64,000 nt of DNA from Stomorhina lunata. Its lineage: Eukaryota > Arthropoda > Insecta > Diptera > Rhiniidae. The position numbers were made by a program, and so were the translations under genes. The stretch spans positions 42,865,080 through 42,929,079 of the forward strand of contig OW121741.1 of assembly GCA_933228675.1 (NCBI GenBank). The letters run 5' to 3'. How positions within the stretch are numbered: the stretch's first letter is position 1; each line of letters starts with the position of its first letter. A model generated the notes under the pieces. It saw only the letters and a list, made by a program, of their open reading frames with translations, was not told the DNA's origin and did no database searches. Below are positions 43,090 through 53,011 of this stretch, piece by piece.

Positions 43090-43680
43090 TCTCTGTACCT
43101 GAATAAAAATAAGTCCTTTGAGGTATATTTCTTGCCTCAGTGTCCATTAAACTCCTAAATGTCTCCCAGTTCGTTTTACGGGGGTTCCTGTTTAGCTTTT
43201 TTAAAGTTCACTGTGAAGGAGATCAAATAATGGTCCAAAAAGGAAAAATCACTTCAGACTCTCCAGCCTTCGATAAAATTGCTATTAGCCTTAGTCCTAA
43301 ATATGGACATATTGCCCCTATTACAGATAATTAGATGGTTGTTAGTAACAAACTCTTAAACTTCTTAATGATGGGCATTAGCTTTGTAGCCCAGCATAAG
43401 GGGAGTTTTACTTATGTGCTTCGCCAGAAGGCCGATATCACTACCCGGTGGATCCGCTGCCTCGTACGGAATGATCTCCTCGACGACGGTTTGATCTCCT
43501 CTACTGTATGAATTAAGAAAGCGTAAGTTTAATTCGTTCTAAGCTATAATGTAAGTTCTTAGCTTGTCGTTCTTACGTGAGACAAATAGTGTGTAGCCTG
43601 TAACTTTAAGCCCGCATACTTTGTTTTCGTGAATCCAAGGCTCTTGAACTAAAGTCACATCTTCACAGTGATTTAGGTTT
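43090..43680 (-). pseudogene. LINE AP-endonuclease fragment (Jockey/R1/LOA-like)
   Basis: The minus strand from 43680 reads TLVQEPWIHENKVCGLKV, GYTLFVSRKNDKLRTYIIA (catalytic Glu in QEP), a stop, then SRGDQTVVEEII, MLGYKANAHH, stop/frameshift, TNNHLIICNRGN, SDFSFLDHYLI (the terminal D-H of the fold) and TNWETFRSLMDTEA. These are the motifs, in order, of the endonuclease of Jockey/R1/LOA-type LINEs ('ANAHH', 'SDHYLI'). It is a different family from the RTE-like LINE in this window. At least four stops or frameshifts. No RT follows. Confidence 0.75.
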
Positions 43681-43799
43681 AACTGCATCCCTAGCAGCTA
43701 CCTTGGTTCCGCCATGCTTAGAGAATCTATATCTGGCAGTACCAAGCCTGAGTTGGCAGAGGAAACGAATATCTAACCAGACATAAGAAATTCGTTTTG
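43681..43799. other. spacer between LINE fragments
   Basis: A minus-strand ORF (43663-43929) crosses here but has no recognisable domain. Confidence 0.25.
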
Positions 43800-43814
43800 G
43801 TTTTGCAGAAGGGG

Positions 43815-43942
43815 CAGTAATATCAAGTCCATGCTGTATTACGGCTGTGAAACTTGGAAACGGCAAATCCTTAATATATGGTGGCCGAACCGCATAAGAA
43901 ATGAAGATATACTTAACGCAACAAATCAAATTCCTGCTTAAA
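43815..43942 (+). pseudogene. RTE-like LINE 3' fragment with internal deletion
   Basis: Reads SMLYYGCETWK, then directly RQILNIWWPNRIRNEDI and LNATNQIP. It matches 50053-50210 of the larger LINE but lacks about 60 bp between 'TWKR' and 'RQIL'. Frame is kept, but there is nothing of the catalytic RT. Confidence 0.85.
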
Positions 43943-44130
43943 AAGTTACGTTTTGGTGCGATCGATTTGAAAAGTTACGTTTTAAAACGATCGAAATGAA
44001 AAGTGTTTTATTTTTAGTACAAAAATCCTATAAGAAATAATTGTTTTGATATATATTTAAAAAAAAATTCACGGAAAATCCAACCAAAATCAATATTAAC
44101 TGATAAAAACCCAAGTACGAAAAGTCAAGC
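43943..44130. other. spacer with 'ttacgttttggtgcg' motif
   Basis: 'gttacgttttggtgcgatcg' occurs at 43945, with a near-duplicate ~30 bp on. Related motifs recur at 44948 and 45046. The origin is not known. Confidence 0.35.
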
Positions 44131-44900
44131 CCGATTATATGATACCCTTCACTACTAAGGTCAAATATGGGCCAACAATTTAACAAGTTTTCCGTTCTTT
44201 AAAATTTAGAAATTTAAGTAGATTTATGTCATTTCCGGCTAAGGGCCTGATATGGGAGCTAGGGTCAATTGTGGATCGATTGTTACCAAATTTCATTTAT
44301 TGGTTTATATTTACAAAATATTTATCTGTGCAGAGTTTTAGTAATAAGAAGCATTCATTATTAGATTTATAAGCGTTTTTGTGCTTTTATGGGTATTTAA
44401 ACTACTTCTGAGAATGTGTCTTGTATGGGAGGTATGGTCAAATATATGCCGATTCCTACAAAATTAGGTACACAGATTAAGGTTATGATACGCAATATAT
44501 GTGATGAATATTATCAACGAGTCTAAAAAATAGAATCGGAAGCAGCTCATTGTCTGAGAGAAGTATGCCTTGTTCCAATTAGAATGTTGTCGGGGAATTA
44601 TATATATTATTAAAATTTGTCTAAATTTGTGGCTGTAAAGAACCAAAAATTCTATTTCGGGAAGGCATCCCTACGGGAGGTACCCAAAATAGTAATCCGA
44701 TTTTGCCCAAAAAGTATAGGGATCGTCCTTGGACGAAAATATGAGCCTGTGCAAAATTTCATCAATTTTCTTTAAACTTACGTCGTGAACATTGATAACA
44801 AGCTTACATGGTAAGTCTCAGACCAATACTTCTATGCGTTACAAACATCAGCACACACCCAATATACCTTTTCACCTATGGTAGTGAGGTGTATAAATCA
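44131..44900 (-). repeat. ATACCCTTCACCAC repeat, reversed, with SINE insert
   Basis: Starts 'caagcccgattatatgatac' + 'ccttcactactaagg' and ends '...cacctatggtagtgaggtgta', so it is a reverse-oriented copy of the dispersed family. A SINE tail (44515-44612) is inserted. Confidence 0.6.
44515..44612 (+). mobile_element. SINE 3'-end fragment
   Basis: 'cgagtctaaaaaatagaatc' through 'gagagaagtatgccttgttc' and 'ttgtcggggaattatata' match the SINE tail at 62560-62645. 5' truncated. Confidence 0.8.
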
Positions 44901-45263
44901 GCTATACAAATGCAACAATTTTTTACAAAAATTGTATTTTTATAAAAATTGTTACGTTTGAGTGCGATCGATCGTTTTTACAAGAATTTATTGATGTTTT
45001 TGCGATTAACTCATTTTTTTTTTTCGAAAAATGGAACTATTACGTTTTGGTGCGAACGTCTACATATGATAATAAAAAACAAAATGTAACTTTTTTGTTT
45101 CTTTTTTATAATAAAAAAAAGTATTTTTGGGTGCAAATTGTACGGTATCTCCAAAACGACTGAGCGGATTAACAAAATTAATAGGGCGACTTAAAGATAA
45201 AGTAGTTTTCAAATTTCAGTTCTCCCAATTAGCTTAATAGGATGAGCCATTTTTTGGTTATAT
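44901..45263. other. AT-rich spacer
   Basis: Contains two further 'ttacgtt(t/tt)gg/agtgcga' motifs. No gene recognised. Confidence 0.3.
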
Positions 45264-45265
45264 TA

Positions 45266-46572
45266 AAGAGTGCTCTAAATAAAATTTGTAGTTGGATTGA
45301 ATAAAAATCAAACCTTTTAATATAAAAACTCTACAAAATACGCAAATATAATGACATATTATACAAAATCATTTAGTATTAAAATGTTTACTTAGTACTC
45401 GCCGAGTACTACTCGGGTTTTGCAAAATTATCGACTTTTTTCGGAAACCCTCCCATTAAAGATTTTACAGTTGCTTCTCTTACCTTTTTGGAGCATGTGT
45501 TCCACCTGCGCTTAAAATCGGACATGTTCTTGGAAATCTTTCCTAAGTTCTTCAATTCCTTTTTTACCAGAGCCCAATACCTTTCCACAGGCCGAAGTTC
45601 TGGACAGTTAGGTGGATTTGCCTCTCGTGGTACAAAAATTACATTATTCTTTGAGTACCACTCAAGTGCCTTTTTTTCAATAATGGCATAATGCCAAATC
45701 GGGCCAAAAAAATGTAGTCACTTGTGCTCTCTTAAAAAGGATAACAACCGTTTTTGTAGGCACTCCTTTATATAAATTTTTGTGTTTATTGTGCCAGATG
45801 CCACAAATACTCTACTTCTTTTGCCACAACTGCAAATAGCTTGCCACACGAGAAACTTCTTAGGGAATTTTGTTTGTTTTTTTTGTGCGAAACTCTTGCC
45901 GAACATTGCCCCGTTTATCAGCAACATAAAAATCTTGACCAGGAAGTTGAGAAAAGTCTGCCAGTACGTATGTTTCATCATCCATCACACAACAGGTGTA
46001 TTTTTTTATAAAATCAGACTTCAATTTTTTCGCTCGTTTTTTTGCTTTTAAGTTCTTTATAGCCTTGCGATCTGGAACCTTTTGGACTTTGTATATCTTC
46101 AGTCCAGCATAAGCTTTGACTCTATGTACAAAATTCGTAGAACATTTCACCGTACGAGCTGTTTTTCTTAAAGAAGTGTTAGGCGCTCTTCGAAAGAGTC
46201 GCTCGACTTCTTTTGCCTTACCAATATCTGTAGGACCTTTTTTCCTCCCTGATCCAGGTTTTCTTTCAATGCTCAGGTTTTCCTTATACCGTCTGATGGC
46301 ATTAGAAACCGTTCGAGGGTCAACTTTCAAATTTTTAGCTATTTTTTTAAAAGTCCATGACGGATTTTTTTGAAAAGTTTTAATTATATTTTCACGAACT
46401 TTTTTTTTGCAGTCCATTTTGATCGAAATAACTATTGAAAATTAATAATTTCTAAAATAATAGTATCTGACATATCTATAGAAACTAACTTGATCCAAAA
46501 ATAAATTATTTCTTGCACTATGGATAAATTTTGTCTAAAATAGTAAATGCATATTTTTTTTAGAACACTCTT
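45266..46572 (-). mobile_element. DD37E mariner-like element (ITmD37E type), copy 2
   Basis: 1,307 bp between TA dinucleotides (45264-45265, 46573-46574), with the same AAGAGTG(C/T)TCTAAA inverted ends as copy 1, in the opposite orientation 28 kb away. Confidence 0.9.
45409..46417 (-). pseudogene. DD37E transposase, frameshifted
   Basis: Starts MDCKKKVRENII at 46417. The first 185 codons are open (HTH 'VDPRTVSNAI', MDDETY at the first Asp). A 1-bp loss in the A-rich 'RTKKQT' segment (~45875) shifts the frame. The second frame (KFLVWQAICSCG...) runs to 'LREHK', where another 1-bp loss near 45720 shifts it again. The last part (WPDLALCHYG..., NCPELRPVERYW, KVDNFAKPE) is readable. Stop early at 45409-45411 because of a ~17-bp insertion near the end. 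The N-terminal half is better preserved than in copy 1, and the disabling mutations are independent. Confidence 0.9.
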
Positions 46573-46574
46573 TA

Positions 46575-47090
46575 ATGCAATTTATTTAAAACAAGTTTTT
46601 CGGAAAAAAATATATCTCGAAAACTAGAGCCAACTCGGACAAATCAATGTCACTTTTAGACCAAAGTTATCCAGAATTATTCAAAAAATGTCGTGCTGCA
46701 AAATCTATTAAGCATCTACAAGAATAAGTAACATACCTTTAATAAAATTAGACATACTTAGCAGAATCTAACACTTTTATTTGTTTGGTCTTTTTTCGTC
46801 ATGAATGACATTTGATACATTATACCCGAGGCCATAATATAGAAATGTTTTTAAACTATAGTGAAAGTTGTCGCATTATAATTTTATCACATGAATTATC
46901 GTCAACTAAGACTGAAATGGTGTAAAGTTATAAAGTTTATATTTTAAACGAATTGGGATAACATATGTATGTATGTATGTATGTATGTAGTAATTCGACC
47001 TATGCAAAGATCTTCTGTATTTCTGATCACGACATTTTAAAGTATATTTTTTCATATATTTTAAATAGTCTTAGCTGAATTTAAATAAAT
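46575..47090. other. intergenic DNA upstream of the protease homologue
   Basis: AT-rich. A (ATGT)n run lies at about 46964-46990. 'tatattttaaatag' near 47055-47068, about 60-70 bp before the ATG, could serve as a TATA element. No clear initiator motif. Confidence 0.35.
46964..46990 (+). repeat. (ATGT)n microsatellite
   Basis: About six perfect units of ATGT/GTAT. Confidence 0.85.
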
Positions 47091-47127
47091 AAATTTGCAA
47101 ATATTGGTCAAATATATTTATTTAATC

Positions 47128-47931
47128 ATGGATCTCCAGTCGTATTACAAGTCGTTATTAAGAGTCTATTTTCTAACTGTATTTCTATGGAACATATCTG
47201 GATCGGATTGCAGGGAAATTAAATTATCTATAAGTGGAACAGTTGTGAATAAAACTAATGCCGGATGGCATGTTTCGGTTATTCATAAAAGATCTTTGAT
47301 CTGCAGTGGAACTTTATTACAGCCGAATATTGTCCTTACAGCAGCTTCTTGCATCAAAGACTTAAATTATAATGATATCTCAATTCGAACAGGAAGCATT
47401 TATATTAAAAGAGGTGGTCAAATTCATAAGATACATGAAACTGCCATCCATCCACACTTCAAAGATGGCCAAAACTCTTACAATATTGGTCTAATCAATT
47501 TAAGGACTCATTCAAAAAACATAACCGACAATCTTCAGACTTTGGAAATACCCACTAAAGAGGCGATAGAGTTACCATCAGCAGCATCAATTCATGGTTG
47601 GGGAATATCTGGCGTTAATGGTTACTTTACAAAAAGATTAAGAATGACAAAATATAAAATTTATTCGGATAGAAAGTGTCTTAATTACTTACCGGATGCT
47701 GATAAAGGAAATATTAAAAATGTTTTTTGTATGGGTGATAAGACGAAAAGATTTGATATTTGCAATGACGATGTCGGTACCGCTGCTATAAATACTCAAT
47801 TGAATATCGTACATGGAGTTGTTTCGACTAATGGAGCTTGTGCGGGAAACCATACAATTGTAGTAACTAACATCGGGCCACAAGTGAAGTGGATTAAAAG
47901 TGTTTTACGAGAATGGAATATGGTTTACTGA
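47128..47931 (+). CDS. S1-family serine protease homologue, catalytic triad lost
   Basis: 267 aa, single exon, read from the ATG at 47128 (the frame is open 11 codons further up, without ATG). The hydrophobic stretch 'LLRVYFLTVFLW' (10-21) is a likely signal peptide. 'ISGT' (35-38) sits where IVGG marks the mature N-terminus, but no Arg/Lys precedes it, so activation cleavage is unlikely. The chymotrypsin fold is clear: CSGTLLQPNIVLTAASC (59-75), SYNIGLINL (117-125), HGWGISG (156-162), FDICNDDVGTAA (209-220), WIKSVL (255-260). The triad His is Ser74, Asp is Asn119 and Ser is Val216. The pocket Asp (D210, trypsin-type) and D215 are kept. Cysteine pairs expected: 59-75, 184-201, 212-238. Four N-x-S/T sites. 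It is therefore a non-catalytic homologue (SPH), as known in insect immunity and seminal fluid, but the specific role is unknown. The intact frame in mutation-rich surroundings suggests selection. AATAAA lies at 47976. Confidence 0.85.
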   Translation: MDLQSYYKSLLRVYFLTVFLWNISGSDCREIKLSISGTVVNKTNAGWHVSVIHKRSLICSGTLLQPNIVLTAASCIKDLNYNDISIRTGSIYIKRGGQIHKIHETAIHPHFKDGQNSYNIGLINLRTHSKNITDNLQTLEIPTKEAIELPSAASIHGWGISGVNGYFTKRLRMTKYKIYSDRKCLNYLPDADKGNIKNVFCMGDKTKRFDICNDDVGTAAINTQLNIVHGVVSTNGACAGNHTIVVTNIGPQVKWIKSVLREWNMVY

Positions 47932-47975
47932 GTTTTTATTTTATCTTGAACTATTGTGACGAAACTTTAAACATT

Positions 47976-47981
47976 AATAAA
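47976..47981 (+). terminator. polyadenylation signal AATAAA
   Basis: AATAAA 45 bp after the stop codon of the protease homologue, followed by 'actaataaatt' that offers a second site. It fits the 3' end of a short single-exon gene. Confidence 0.55.
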
Positions 47982-48049
47982 GAGAACTAATAAATTAAAT
48001 TTCTTTTCAATCAATTTGATCTCATTGATCTCCTATAGATTCAGTACGT

Positions 48050-48436
48050 TAAAATTGTTTTTTATAACCTTCAACAATAGATGACAGGGTATTATAAGTT
48101 TGTCCATCAGTTTGTAAATTGTTTCACTATTTATAAATCTCAAACCATTAAGCCATGTCCGTCTGTCTGTTGAAATCAGGTTTTGGAGATTGTGGAGGGT
48201 GGACCAACATAAATTATAAAGGGGATTTCATTCATTTATATTATTTATGATTTTTTTTAACTTAGACTTTGTTGTTATTTGATGAACTACACGTTAGTCA
48301 TAGACTAATTGTATGTAAGATATCTTCAGTGTATAAATCATAAATCAGTCTTAATTTGCGACTTAAAAAACTCAAAAGACAAATCGCACATTATCGCTGG
48401 CCAGTTAAGCCTGTCAAACGTTTGTAAATTTGCCTT
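48050..48436. repeat. dispersed repeat fragment and spacer
   Basis: 'gacagggtattataagtttg', 'gtccgtctgtctgttgaaat' and 'tggagggtggacca' belong to the TATACCC-type dispersed repeats (compare 26151-26800). The remainder up to the LINE is unassigned. Confidence 0.45.
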
Positions 48437-50485
48437 TTGATCCCAATAATCGATTTTAGGTGTATCACTCAGACATACAATGAGGTTGGTCAACAAACGT
48501 TAGGTTTTAAAGACCATAAAAGGAAAGTATGGCTCACCCAAGCAACATGGGACCTGGTTCAACAACGTAAAACCATAAAAAATGCGAGTCTAAATGCAAA
48601 CGCTGATGTTGAAGAGCTTAACACAATGTACCGTGACCTGTCCAACAGAATAAAAAGGTCTGCAAGGAGGGACAAGAGAATGTGGGTAGATGAACAAGCA
48701 AGCCAAGCTAAGTCAGCTGCAAATAAAGGCGACATGAGGACCTTATACAATATATCAAGGGCGTTGTGTGGCAAACCTACCTACACCAATAGTCCCATTC
48801 TGAGTAGTAGCGGTACACTTCTCTCAACCCCGGATGAACAATTAATACGATGGATGGAACACTTCCAGTCAACATTAAACAATCCCATTGGATTAGAACC
48901 GCTGACGGAAGTGCAAAATGAAACCAACCATGACTGTTTATTCAGTGGAATTTTAGACAGCCCACCTACATTACAAGAAGTGAAGAATGCCATTAAAAGC
49001 CTTAAGCGTAACAAGGCCCCGGGCAATGACAATATATCAGCGGAGATGCTTTTATGTGACGTTGAAGGATCGGCGAGACTGTGGCACCCATTTGTGCGTA
49101 AAATATGGGAAGAAGAAGCTCTACCAACCTCCTGGAATGAAGGTATACTAGTCAAAATATCAAAAAAGGGTGACTCCAAAGACTGCAATAACTACAGGGG
49201 AATAACACTTCTTCCAATACCGAGCAAAATACTAAGTCGAGTAATTTTGAATAGAATGTCTGACGCAGTTTCTGAAACACTCCGCGAAAATCAGTTTGGG
49301 TTCCGAGAGAATAGATCTTGTGTTGATCTAATCAACACAGTAAGAATAGTATTGGAGCAATGTAATGAATTCCGCACCCCCATTTATCTAGCGTTTATCG
49401 ACTTTATGAAGGCCTTCGACAGTGTCAACAGGTGCTATCTATGGAGAATTTTAGAAAACCGTAACATGCCAACGAAAATTCTGAACTTAATTCGGGCAAT
49501 GTACGTGGACTTTAAATGCCGGGTTCTACATAAAGGTAAATTGTCTAATCCGTTCGAAGTTACTACTGGAGTAAGACAAGGATGTATATTATCACCTATA
49601 CTTTTTATCCTTGTCATCGACAATATAATGCGCACGGCACTGAATGGTTGACGTGGTATCCAATGGACACCATTTAAGCAACTCGAGGACTTGGAATACG
49701 CCGATGACGTATGTCTTCTAAGCCAAAGACCAGCTCACCTTCAAGAAAACGCTAGCGCTATTATTGTTGAATCTCGGGCAGCTGGGCTGGAAATCAATAT
49801 CTCCAAGACAAAGATTATGCCTGGAGGCTATGGCGCAAACCCGTCGCCACACATCAATGTGGATAACGAGGGTATTGGTTGTGTAGGTACCTTTAATTAT
49901 CTTGGTAGTTTGGTATCTACAAAAGGTGGCGCCGATGAGGATATTGAATCGCGTATTAATAAGGCAAAATCTGCATTCGGCATTCTCCGAACTATATGGA
50001 AATCTCGGCAAATATCAACAACAACTAAGTTACGAATATATAACTCGAATGTCAAGTCCATCTTGTATTACGGCTGCGAAACTTGGAAACGCACAAATGC
50101 CATCGATAAGCGCCTGCAAACCTTTGCAAACAAATGCTTGCGGCAAATCCTTATTATATGGTGGCCAAATCGAATAAGAAATAAAGATCTACTAAACGCT
50201 ACAAACCAAATCCCTTCTTCTATAGAGGTATGTCAACGGAAATGGCGATGGATAGGCCACACACTTCGAAGGCCAAATACCAACATTGCTCGACAAGCGC
50301 TTCGTTCGAATCCACAAGGAAGCGGCCGTCGTGTTGGTGCACCTGCTAGAACGTGGAGAAGGTCAATTGATGCGGAGTTACAAGCAGCAAACTATTCATG
50401 GAATGATGTATGCCTAACATCTCGCAATAGAGTTCGATATAAAAGGATGGTTGAGGCCCTATGCTCCACTGGGAGTCAAGGATAA
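48437..50485 (+). pseudogene. LINE reverse transcriptase, one in-frame stop
   Basis: A single frame apart from TGA at 49649-49651. Motifs in order: NKAPGNDNISAEML, NYRGITLLPIPSKILSRVI, ENQFGFRENRSC, YLAFIDFMKAFDSVNR (motif A Asp), GVRQGCILSPILFILVIDNI (motif B), stop (probably TGG>TGA), LEYADDVCLL (motif C YADD), KTKIMPGG, FNYLGSLVSTKGGADEDI (thumb), KLRIYNSNVKSILYYGCETW and WRWIGHTLRR, then RTWRRSIDAELQAANYSWND at the C-terminus. The pattern fits the RTE clade. Readthrough apart, all catalytic residues are present, so it died recently. The codon at the 5' edge is not a real start; the element is truncated there. Confidence 0.88.
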
Positions 50486-50520
50486 CAGAAGAAGAATCGA
50501 TTTAACGCCAAAGTTTGAGT
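48437..50520 (+). mobile_element. RTE-like LINE, 5' truncated, RT domain
   Basis: It joins the endonuclease-RT linker ('DHKRKVWLTQATWDLVQQRK', ~48500) and carries the complete RT and C-terminal domain. The endonuclease is absent. A short 3' UTR follows the ORF; no clear poly-A or tail repeat is seen, and the 3' boundary is uncertain. It belongs to the same family as 26829-28089 and 43815-43942. Confidence 0.85.
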
Positions 50521-50920
50521 TAAAAATCAGCACAAAGCCATTATTGACGCTAAATTTCAAATTTTAACCGGTCTTTTAATTTTATTTATACACTCTAAAT
50601 CATATGATTAGAACCACTTAAAATTCAGGTTTTAGCAGGCCATATCTTTTTAAGCGTTTTCAGCAAAAAACGTAGTAAAGACAATTTTCCTGAGATTACA
50701 AGAACCTATAGCACCTTTAGTAGAATTTTCCACGACAGTGTAAAAATGGCCTATTTTTCAAAAAAGTCAGATAAAGGCCAACAAAAATTTGAATTTTTTA
50801 TTTTTTTTTTTTTTGCAATTAGTTGGCTTTGATTAGCACGTTATACCTGTAATAGAAGAAAAATATTGCGTTTTAGTGAACATTGGTGAAAATGGGTAAA
50901 AAAAAGTGAACATCTAAAAT
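50521..50920. other. AT-rich spacer, possible LINE 3' UTR
   Basis: Includes a T-run near 50800-50815. No feature is certain. Confidence 0.3.
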
Positions 50921-50921
50921 T

Positions 50922-51240
50922 TAAAAAGATGAAGAAAAAGCCGCCGATAAATGAAGTACGCAAAGAAACTCGATTACATTTTGCAAGAGAGCATTTGCGT
51001 TGGAACTTTCAAATTAGAGGCCATATTAATGATTGGCGTACTGTAGTTTTTACTGATGAAAAGTAATTTAATTTTGATGGACCGGACGGCTATAACTATT
51101 ATTTTCATTATACGAGAAAAGAGGAACTGTTTTTGAACCTTCATCACAGCAGAGAGGCTGGAGTTATGGTCTGGGGTGCGATAACTTATTACGGCACAAT
51201 AGATTAGAATTTCAAAGTTCAAAAATGACTGGAGAAACCT
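50922..51240 (+). pseudogene. Tc3-like (Tc1/mariner) transposase fragment
   Basis: Reads KKMKKKPPINEVRKETR, LHFAREHLRWNFQIRGH, DWRTVVFTDEK*FNFDGPDG (catalytic Asp before the stop), YNYYFHYTRKEE and REAGVMVWGAITYYGTID*, then KMTGETYK. 'FTDEK.FN.DGPDG' with 'VMVWGAI' is the first catalytic block of Tc3-like transposases. It has two stops, and the HTH domains and the rest of the core are missing. Terminal repeats not found. Confidence 0.7.
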
Positions 51241-52174
51241 ATAAAAGTCAAATAGTCAAAAGTTTTTGAGATATATCAAAATGACTGTTTTTTGCGTTTT
51301 CAAAAAAGATATCACTTTAATTAAATTATTTTGAAAAATAGTCTACCGATTTCCGTTTTCTTTATTTTCGTTGAAAGATAATGAAATAGAAAAGTGGGCC
51401 AATTCACTTAATCTTCTGTCGTTTTCTTATTTTCGAACCAATCTCCATGTTATTGGACGCAGTATCTTTAAGCTTATATGTATGTTAAGCTTATGTCCTA
51501 TGAAATAAAATATGAACATTTGAATGACATTTGTATGTTAAATAAAATTAACTTGAAAAGAGCAAAATTTCAAAAATTTTTAAACTTTTTCATAAAGCTT
51601 GAACTTTTGTCCATTGTATCTATTTTATTTTCTACTTATCTTTACTTACGATCCATTGTTATTTTAGTAATTTAGCTATATTTAATTAGGGAAAAACAAA
51701 AACATAATCCGACAAATATTTTGGATGATATCTTTATTTTGTTGACATCACCTTTTTCAAAAACGCCAAGAAATGTGATTTTGGAATATCTCGAAAACTG
51801 TTCTGACTTTGAATTCGGATTATGCATATCATTTTACATAAAGATTAGGTGTCAGATTCGTTTGGTCAAAAAACTGTTGAGTTGTGTTTTTGTTAAATTG
51901 TACTTCTTTTCTATTTCGATAAAGCTATTAATAGTATATGGAAAATGTTTTCTGAGTTTTTTTTTTTTTTTTCAAAATTGGATAAGCTTAACCCTTTCTT
52001 CCACGGTCAAAGGTCAAAATTTGTATTTTTAATATTCCAGGCAAAATTACGGATTTTTATTAATTTTGTAGCTAATTTCGAAAAAAAATATTTATTTTAT
52101 ACCAGAATTATGTTATTACAAGTTTTGTTAAATTAAAACACAAGTAAATTTTATCAAGCACCTCCACAAATTAT
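51241..52174. other. AT-rich region, no recognised gene
   Basis: An ORF of 103 codons (51721-52032) is phenylalanine- and serine-rich, of the kind produced by T-rich DNA. No domain seen. Confidence 0.3.
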
Positions 52175-52940
52175 ATAAAACAAGCAAGAAAGTGCTATAG
52201 TCAGTCAAGCACGTCTATACGATACCCTTCACCACTAAGTTCAAAGATGCCCTTTTTCCTATGTAAAGACAAATATTTGCTAAATTTTTTCTTTCATACA
52301 AACATTTTCTCAAAACTTATATATTTACGCTGTTTCCGTCATTTGGACTTATATGAGAGCTAGGGTCAAATGTGGACCGAAATTTGGCAAATTGATTACA
52401 ATTGTTACAAAAATTACGTATGCATAGAATAAACTTAAAATGCTCATTATCTTCAGATTAACGAGCGTTTTAGTGATTTTTGTCTCATTTAGTGCGTTTT
52501 GACAGAAGAGTTTGTATGGGAGCTATGGTCAGATGTGGACCGATTTCAACGAAATTTGGTACAGTGATTTAAGTTTACATAAGCAGTATTTGTTTTAAAT
52601 TTCCGAAAAGTGTGACCTATGGGAGGTACCATAAATAATGGACCGAATTTGACGAATAGCCATGGTCCCACAATCAAAAAAATGATCTCTGTCAAATTTC
52701 ATCAAATTATCTTTAGATTTGCGACCGGTACTTTGATTACATGGTTTACATGGGGGTCCAGCCAGCCAGCCTACCGTCCAGACGAACGGAAAGACGGACT
52801 GACATCGCTAAATCGACACAGAAAGTGATTCTAAGCCTATTATACTAAAAGGTGGGTCTAAGGCAAATATTTCTATGCGTTACATACATCAGCACAAACT
52901 TATGATACCCTTTCCACCTATGGTGGTGAAGGGTATATAA
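52175..52940 (-). repeat. ATACCCTTCACCAC repeat, reversed, near-complete
   Basis: Starts 'acaagcaagaaagtgctata' + 'gtcagtcaagc', the reverse complement of the family's 3' end, then 'gatacccttcaccactaag'. It ends '...ccacctatggtggtgaaggg' + 'tat'. It is among the most complete copies, about 765 bp. Confidence 0.7.
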
Positions 52941-53011
52941 AATTATTTAAAGAAAAATTTGGCGAATTCAAATCGACCTCAAATTTTTCGATATTTATGT
53001 TGGCATTTGTA

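Noticed and set aside
43663..43929. 88-codon minus-strand ORF
   Set aside because: It crosses two unrelated LINE fragments. The plus-strand RTE reading explains its left part.
51721..52032. 103-codon ORF
   Set aside because: Composition is dictated by T-rich DNA (many F, L, S), with no domain.
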